Below, in pieces: positions 44,561-52,400 of a stretch of 61,501 bases of DNA. Origin of the DNA: Alphaproteobacteria bacterium (lineage in GTDB: Bacteria > Pseudomonadota > Alphaproteobacteria > GCA-2731375); the NCBI GenBank assembly GCA_021776235.1, contig JAJFGG010000131.1, positions 1 to 61,501 of the forward strand. Direction: 5' to 3'. The notes beneath the pieces are model-generated. The model was not told the origin of the DNA and made no database searches. It saw nothing but the letters and a program-made list of their open reading frames with translations. Position numbers and translations under genes: made by a program. Every line of letters starts with the position of its first letter. The stretch's first letter is position 1.

Positions 44561-46333
44561 TCATGGCGCGGCCTCGGCTTTTTCTGCATGGAGTTCCTCG
44601 GCGTTGGCCTCTCTCTGCAGGAAGGACCAGAAACCCTCGCCCTCGTTCTCTTCAGTGCCCGCCGTTGTCCCGCTCACGTCGTTCGGTGCCACCATGTCAA
44701 GTCCGGCGAGCGTAAAGGGGGACACGTCTTCCGTCTGCGATTTGCCGCCCTGCGCGCCACCCCGCGCCAATGTCGCAGCCGCTGGTTCATTGTTGCCGGC
44801 TGTTTCATTGGCGCCATCTAGGGCCGCCAAAGGGAGATCCCCACTCTCGATGGCTTCCAGGTAGGTCTCGATGGCTTTTGAGGCCGTGTTGATATCTGCG
44901 GCGGCGATCATATCCGGCAGTGGGTGCACCCCGGACGCGTTGAGGACGCGCCCGAAGGCTTCCTGAAGGTCCGCGTAGGCGAGGGCCCGCTCGACCGAAG
45001 AGAGCACCGCTTCGGCCTCCGCCTCCGCCAGGGACAGTTCGTCGCCTGTGCCCGACTGACGCTGCGCGCTGACCTGATCCAGCAACCTTTCATTCACATC
45101 CGCCAACTGTTTGACAATCACAAAATCCGCCTTCGACAGGTTGTAACCCTGATGGGCCACGTTGACCTGGGTCAACACCGCCATGTTGATCGCCATGCGG
45201 CGGGTGTCTGCCAGGGCCTGGCGGGTCTCCGCCACGTCAATCCGGGCCGGGCCGGCCACCAGATCGACAAGGTTATAGGTGACGAGGGATCCCACCTGCA
45301 GCCAATCATTGTGCAACATGAAGCTGTTCGAATCATAACGGGCCGCTGCGTTGAGTTCGATCCCCGGCAGCATGCGGAGGATTTCCTTCTTCACATCCGC
45401 GACGGCAATGCGTTTCTGGTAGCGTTCCTGGTTGATTTCCGGGCGGGTCAGAAAAGCGTTCTGTTCCAGGCCAGGAAGCCGCTTCGCCAAATCCGGCAGC
45501 CCTGGCTCGGTGTTGGAGGGGACGGCAAGGGTGTAACGGATCCCCGGACGCAGGTTCATGAGGGCGGAAAGTTCCGTTCGCACGATCTGCAGCCGACGCG
45601 AAGCCAGCTGCAGATCCTGGCGGGACTCCAGCAGGCGGCGCTGCAGCGACAGCGCCTCGACCGGCTGTTGCAGGCCGCTCTGTTCGATCTTCTCGGCCTC
45701 GGCCAGGGCCCCGTCGATAACTTTCAGGACCCGGTCAATGCGGGTGATAAAACGTTCCGCCGCGACGGCCCGCCAATAGGCCGAACGCACATCCTGGATA
45801 ATGTTCTGGATCGCCTTGCGCCGCCGTTCCTCCTGCACCAGGACCTGATCGGCAGACTGCTTGGCGGCGTAATAGCTGACGCCGAAATCCAGAATGTTCC
45901 AGGTCGCGTCGATGCTGGCAACCTTGGATGTGCGGTCGCTGGACTGCGACGTTTCCAGTGACTGCTGCTGCGTCGCCACGGACTTGCTGCTGGACGCACT
46001 GATCTTGTCCCGATTTGTTATCCCAGCCTCCGTGTTGACGTCCGGCAGGAAGGAATACTTGCTCAGATCATGATCACCGCGGGCCACCGCCTGTTCCATC
46101 AAGGCGACCTTGTGGTCAAGGTTGTATTTGAGGGCCCGGGCGATTGCCTCGTAAAGGGTAACGTTCCGGGAAACCGGTTCCTGATCCTGGAACAAGCGGC
46201 CAAGATCGGCCTTGGCCAATTGCGTCCGTTCCGCCAGGGTCAGAGGCTCCGGCGCCACTGTACAGGCAGCAGCCAGCAGCGTAGCCGCCAACAAGGCGGA
46301 CCGATTTATCGAAACCGTCATCATTCGCTTCAT
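44561..46333 (-). CDS. TolC-family outer-membrane lipoprotein
   Basis: A 590-residue outer-membrane efflux protein, started at the ATG at 46333. That ATG opens a lipoprotein signal (NRSALLAATLLAAAC, likely acylated Cys), preferred over the in-frame ATG at 46408. Two TolC-type repeats of long helices and strand pairs are visible (TLYEAIARALKYNLDHKVALMEQ; TYNLVDLVAGPARIDVAETRQAL). A C-terminal extension of about 120 residues after the second helical repeat is low in complexity (ANETAGNNEPAAATLARGG...ELHAEKAEAAP) and unusual. It follows the giant gene by 116 bp and starts a tightly spaced set with three adaptors. It is likely the outer-membrane exit channel. Confidence 0.9.
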   Translation of the reverse strand: MKRMMTVSINRSALLAATLLAAACTVAPEPLTLAERTQLAKADLGRLFQDQEPVSRNVTLYEAIARALKYNLDHKVALMEQAVARGDHDLSKYSFLPDVNTEAGITNRDKISASSSKSVATQQQSLETSQSSDRTSKVASIDATWNILDFGVSYYAAKQSADQVLVQEERRRKAIQNIIQDVRSAYWRAVAAERFITRIDRVLKVIDGALAEAEKIEQSGLQQPVEALSLQRRLLESRQDLQLASRRLQIVRTELSALMNLRPGIRYTLAVPSNTEPGLPDLAKRLPGLEQNAFLTRPEINQERYQKRIAVADVKKEILRMLPGIELNAAARYDSNSFMLHNDWLQVGSLVTYNLVDLVAGPARIDVAETRQALADTRRMAINMAVLTQVNVAHQGYNLSKADFVIVKQLADVNERLLDQVSAQRQSGTGDELSLAEAEAEAVLSSVERALAYADLQEAFGRVLNASGVHPLPDMIAAADINTASKAIETYLEAIESGDLPLAALDGANETAGNNEPAAATLARGGAQGGKSQTEDVSPFTLAGLDMVAPNDVSGTTAGTEENEGEGFWSFLQREANAEELHAEKAEAAP

Positions 46334-46417
46334 GCGAGAACCAACCCCACGCGCCGGTGATTTAGCTTGCTTGCTTTCAAGTTTGATCGCTACCACGTTC
46401 CGGTACATACCAAAGAT

Positions 46418-46446
46418 ATAACAGCATTCTATTCAATTTTCTTCAA
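46418..46446 (-). promoter_or_regulatory. candidate promoter for the tolC-adaptor genes
   Basis: On the minus strand TTGAAG (46441-46446) and TGTTAT (46418-46423) are 17 bp apart, each matching the sigma70 consensus at 4 of 6 positions. It lies directly after the stop of the giant gene and would give the export genes transcription independent of their substrate gene. Confidence 0.4.
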
Positions 46447-46449
46447 CGG

Positions 46450-49400
46450 TCATATGAATGCCGCCAGTAAATTCGCTTTTTCCGCGTCAAAGCGTCCAGC
46501 CGCAAACGCCAGCTGCGCGTCAAGGCCTTCAGCGCCCTGGAAACCCGAACCGCCCTGCAGCGCAGGCTCCCCGCTGCCAGGCCAGTAGGATTGCTGCCCC
46601 GCTGCCGGCGCGGCGTCTGGATCGCCGGTCGGCGGCGCTGCCGGTGTACCGGTCGCCGGTGCCTCGGGCGCCGGCGTTCCATCGCCAGGGGCGCCGGGCG
46701 TGGCGGGGGTTTGCCCTTCCGTTTCGGGCGCCGGGGCGGCGCCGTCGGCGGGCGCCGCATCAGATGGCGCCGGGTCCGCGCCGTCCGGTGCCTGGCCTTG
46801 GGTCCCATCGCCGGTTGTCTCGTCTTCGCTGCCGCCCGCTTCCGGCGCGATATCGCCCAAGGCATTGGCCGTGCCGGACGTCGCGCCGGCGCCAAAACCG
46901 CTTCCGCCACCGGATTGCGAGCCGGCGTTGTTGGCTTCACCCTTCGCATCGAGCACGGCATCCGAGACGGAATTGACGTTCTGTACGGTTTGGCCTTGGC
47001 CGCCGCCGCCGCCAGCCGCGTTCTGGGCCGAGGTTATGCCGTCACTGACAGAGCCGGTATTCGCGGCCGGCGGCTGGAAAGTGTTGCTGCTGGGAGCAGC
47101 AGCCTGATCCGCTAACGGCGGGGCGTCGCCTGTAACCGCACTGGGGGCCGGTGCCTCGCCCTCGGCGGCGCTCGGGTTACCACTGTCACCGCTATCCCCC
47201 TGATCTTGATTCAGGCCCAACGGGGCGGCGATAGACACCGTAACAACCTGCGTTACCGACAGGACGCCGCCGGAGCCTTGGCTGCCGGCATTGCCGTCGT
47301 TCAGGGTGATGTCGAGGCTGAGCGTGCCCGTCGCCGCACCGTCGTCGTTGAGATAGCCCAAGGACTGGAAAAAACTATCCACCAGCGCCGAGGTCGCGTT
47401 GCCGTTGAAGGTAACGGTGATGCTGCCGGACGCCGCGCTTCCCGCCGTAACGGTCCCGATATCGGTGGCAGAGACCGTGATGGTGTCGCCATTGTCAAAC
47501 GCCGTGGATCCGTTGGCCAGGCCAAACCGGTCATCCGCATCCGCGCCACCGGTTCGGGCCAGCGTCACGCTCGCACCGTTATAGTTGCCGGCCGCGGCAT
47601 CAAGCGAATCCAGTTCCTCATCGGCGGCGAGCGCCGCCGTTCCGGCATCCAGCGCGACAAAGCTTGCAGAACCAGCCAGGAACGAAATGTTACCCGCATC
47701 GGGTCCCATGTCGCTCAGGGTCGGGGCATCGTTCGCCGCCGTCAGCGTCACTGTAGAGGCAACTGACAGGGCTGAATTCACATTGTCGTCGGAACCGCCG
47801 TTCAGGCCGCTGTCGGTCAACGAGGTGATCGTCACCACCCGGTTGCTGGTGGCCGGGGCCTGGCTGTTGTTCTGATAGCTCATGGCGTCGAGCAGCGTGT
47901 TCATCCCGGCGTTGTCGACGCCGATGCTCGTCACCGTCACCGTCGCCGTGCCGCCCGCCAGGCTGACTGAAAACGAAGCCGAGTTGCCCGACGTCGTGCC
48001 GCTGTTGCCATCGTTCAGCGCGATCGCCGTGCCGTCGAAGTTGACAACCTCGTCCGCGCCCGCGCTGGCGCCGTCAGCGACGTTGCTGACCGTGAAAGTC
48101 AGCGCCGCCAGGGTCTGGCCGCTCTCGATGGTCGAGGCCGCGGCACCGCTGAACAGAGAAGCCGCCTCGCCGCCTTCGGTGAAGGTCGGGTTCGAACCCG
48201 TCGCCGTCAGCGTCGGCTCATCATTCACGTCAGTGATGCTGACCGTCGCCGTGCCCGTCGTTGCGCCGGCGCCGTCATCCGCTATGACGTCAAGCGTGAC
48301 ACTCGCGGGCGGTGTGTCGGATGAATTGCTGTAGGTGATATTTTGCAGCACATCCTGCACCAGCGCCGTGGTCGGCGCCGTGTTGGCGTTGGTGAAGGTA
48401 ATGACAATCTGCCCGCCGGTCGCCGTATTGACGGTCGCGATGGTCTGCCCGCCGGCCTGAATGTTCGCGCCCACAACGGTAATGCCGCCGCCGGTCTGCA
48501 CCGCCAGGGTGTCGCTGGCCTCGGCCCCGCCGCTGCGCCTGACCGTAAACGTCGCGCCGTTCCAATCCCCCGCCGCGCCGTTCGACGCGTCCAGTTCCAC
48601 GTCCGCGACGGTCGCGTTGCCATCGACGGTCACCGCGGCCCCACCCTCGGTAAAGGTCGCACCACCATCGAGGCCCGTGAATACCGGCAGATTGTTGATG
48701 GTGACCGTGACCGAACCGGTGCTGGTCTGGCTGACCGTGCCCGCTGCCTCCAGGGTCGAAAGCGCCACCGCCGTCGCCGTCGTCTTGCCGAACACTACGT
48801 AAGACGCACCTGCATTCCCATTATTTGGGTCGGCATTCTTTGCCCCGACAATCAGGTCGGCAAGGCCGTCGCCATTGACGTCGCCGGCCGCACTGACGGA
48901 AAAACCTGAATAGTCGCCGGCACCAACGCCGTCGATGACAAAGCCGCCGCCACTGCCCGCCTCGATGGTCGAAAGCTCCACCGCCGTCGCCGTTGTCTTG
49001 CCGAACACCACGTAGGACGCACCTGCACTCGAGTCGCCGGCTGGGTCGGCTGCAAATGCCCCGACGATCAGGTCGGCCAGGCCGTCGCCGTTGACGTCGC
49101 CGGCGCCACTGACGGAACGGCCCGAAAGGTCGTTGGCATCGACGCCGTTGATGACGAAGCCGCCGCCGCTGCCCGCCTCGATGGCCGAAAGCTCTACCGC
49201 CGCCGCCGTCGCCTTGCCGAACACCACGTAGGACGCACCTGCATACGTGTTGCCGTTGGGGTCGGCATCACGTGCCCCGACGATCAGGTCGGCCAGGCCG
49301 TCGCCGTTGACGTCGCCGGCGCTGCTCACGGAACGGCCCGAAAAGTCGCTGGCATCCACGCCGTTGATGACGAAGCCAGGCGTGATGGCCGTCGGATCGG

Positions 49401-52400
49401 TGAGGGTGTATTCGATCTGCGCGCTGGTTTCCGCGCCGGCGGTGCTGGAATAGGTGATCTTCTGCAGCGCCGAGTTGACCAGCGCCGTGGTCGCCGAGCT
49501 GTTGAAGCTCAACAGCAAAGTGCCGCCGGAATTGGTCGTCACCGTGCCGATGGTGGTGCTGTCCACCACCAGGTTGCCGCCCGCCGTCAGGGCGCCCAAG
49601 CTGCCCGAGTTGGCAAAGGCGTCATTGCTGTTGGCGCCGCCGCTCCGTTGCAACCGCAGGGTCGCCCCGTCGAAATTGCCGTTGCCTGAATTGAGCAGCC
49701 CCAGCTCCTCGTCCGTGATGGTGCCATTGGCATCCAGCACCACCGCCGCCCCGCCCCGTTGAAAGGTGGGCGTCCCGTCCAGGTTGGTGAAAACGCCGGC
49801 ATCATTGCGCGCCGCCGGCGTCACCGTCACCGTCGCCGCCGTCGTGGTGCCGCCGTCGCCATCCGCCACCGTGAACGACACCGTCCGGGCGCTGGTGTCG
49901 ATGGCACTGGTCGTGGTGGTATTCCGGTAGGTGATCTGCTGCATCAGGGCGCTCACCCGCGCCGCCGTGGCGCCCGAATTGAAGGTCACCACCAGGTTCT
50001 CGCCGGCGTCCACCTGATCGCCGCCGACCGCCGTAATGGCGCCGATAGAGGTGCCGCCGACGCTGACCACGCTGGCATTGTTCAAACCGTTGGACAAGGT
50101 CACCCGGGTCGGGTTGGTGGTGTTGCTATCGGTCTTGATGCCAAGCTGATCCTGCGCTGCCGTGCCCCCCGCAATCGAGACCGTCAGATTGCCGCTGTTG
50201 AAGTCGGCGCTGTCGGTGTCGGCAACCTGGGCCGCGTTTTCCTGGTCGATGATGATCGCCGTGCCGTCCTCGGCGAACGCCACTTTGTCGCCATTCAGGT
50301 TCGACGTGGTCGGTACAGAATTGACCGCCGCCACCGTCGCTGTCACATCCGCATTGCTGGAGGTGCCGCCATCGCCGTCATTCACGGTCACCCGGATGGT
50401 CCGCGCCCCGGTGGTCGGGGCGACCGTGTCCGTGTTCTGGTAAGTGATGGCCCGCACCAGGGTCTGCACGTTGGCCGCCGTCGAATTGCCGTTCAGGCTG
50501 ACTACAAGGTCATTGCCGGCCGAAATGGCGTTTGTCAGGGTGCCCACCACGGTGCCGCCGACCGTGACGTTCGAGCCCGCCGTGGTCCCGGCCAGGGTGA
50601 CCGTGCCGGAATCAAAGCTCAACACATCCTCCGCCGCGTCCTCGCCTGACGTGATCGTCACGGTCAGGTTGCCGCCGCTGAGATTGGCGCTGTCCACATC
50701 CGCCACGGTGGCATTGCCGCCCTGGTCGATCACGGTCGCCCCGTCGCCTTCCGTGAAGGTGAAACTGTCGCCGTTCAGGTCCGTCGTCGTCGGCGCATCG
50801 TTGACCGCCGCCACCGTCGCCGTCGAGGCCACGGCCAGGGTTGAATTGACATTGTCGTTGGAACCGGTGTTGGAGCCGCTGTCGGTCAGCGAGGTGATGG
50901 TCACCACACGGTTGTTGGTGCTCGGGTCCTGGCTGTTGTTCTGATAGCTCATGGCGTCCAGCAGGGTGTTCATCCCGGCGTCGTTGACGCCGATGCTGGT
51001 CAGCGTCACCGTCGCCGTGCCACTCGACAGACTGACCGAGAAGGAAGCCGAATTGCCCGACGTGGTGCCGCTGTTGCTGTTGTTCAGGGCGATCGCCGTG
51101 CCGTCGAAGTTGATGACCTCGTCCGCCCCCGCCGTCGAGCCGTCGGCAACGTTGCTGACCGTAAACGTCATGGCCGTCAGGGTCTGGCCGCTCTCGACCG
51201 TCGAGGCCGCGGAAGAGCTGAACAGAGAGGCCGCACCGCCGCCTTCCGTGAAGGTCGGGTTCGAGCCCGTCGCCGTCAGCGTCGGCTCGTCATTCAACGC
51301 CGCAACGGTGGCCGTCGAGGCCACCGACAGGGCCGAATTCACATTGTCGTTGGAACCGGCGTTGGAGCCGCTGTCGGTCAGCGAGGTGATGGTCACCACA
51401 CGGTTGTTGGTGCTCGGATCCTGACTGTTGTTCTGATAGCTCATGGCGTCCAGCAGGGTGTTCATCCCGGCGTCGTTGACGCCGATGCTGGTCAGCGTCA
51501 CCGTCGCCGTGCCGCCCGCCAGGCTGACCGAAAACGAAGCCGAATTGCCCGAAGTGGTGCCGCTGTTGCTGTTGTTCAGGGCGATCGCCGTGCCGTCGAA
51601 GTTGATGACCTCGTCCGCCCCCGCCGTGGAGCCGTCGGCAACGTTGCTGACCGTGAAGGTCATGGCCGTCAGGGTCTGCCCGCTCTCGACCGTCGAGGCC
51701 GCGGAAGAGCTGAACAGAGAGGCCGCACCGCCGCCCTCCGTGAAGGTCGGGTTCGAACCCGTCGCCGTCAGCGTCGGCTCGTCATTCAACGCCGCCACCG
51801 TGGCCGTCACATCGGCGTTGGCAGAGGTGCCGCCGTCGCCGTCGTTCACCGTCACCCGGATGGTCCGCGCCCCGGTGGTCGGATTGTCCGTGTCCGTGTT
51901 CTGGTAGGTGATGGCCCGCACGAGGGTCTGCACGCTGGCCGCCGTCGAACTGACGTTCAGGCTGACCACAAGGTCATTGCCCGCCGAAATCGCGTTGGTC
52001 AGGGTGCCCACCACCACGCCGCCGACCGTGACATTCGAGCCCGCCGTGGTCCCGGCCAGGGTGACCGTGCCAGAATCAAAGCTCAGCACGTCCTCCGCCG
52101 CGACCTCCCCCGACGTGATCGTCACGGTCAGGTTGCCGCCGCTGAAGTCGCCACCGTCGGCGTCCGCCACCGTGGCATTGCCGCCCTGGTCGATCGCCGT
52201 CGCCCCGTCACCTTCCGTAAATGTGAAGCTGTCGCCGTTCAGGTTTGTTGTGGTGGGCGCGCTGTTGGTCGCAAGGGTGAAATTGTTGTTTACCGTGGCG
52301 CCGACATTCAGTGTGTTGGCGGTTGAGGAGCCGTCGCCGCCGGCGCTGGCGCCGCTTTTGTTGATGCCGTCCGTGCCGCCGCCGCCGGCATTCGCCGTGG

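Noticed and set aside
49759-50649. 296-codon Arg/His/Gly-rich plus-strand frame
   Set aside because: Antisense to the adhesin repeats with shadow-frame composition.
47735-51794. Regular repeats that could suggest a CRISPR array
   Set aside because: Units are 200-492 bp, coding and in frame; there are no short direct repeats with unique spacers and no cas genes.
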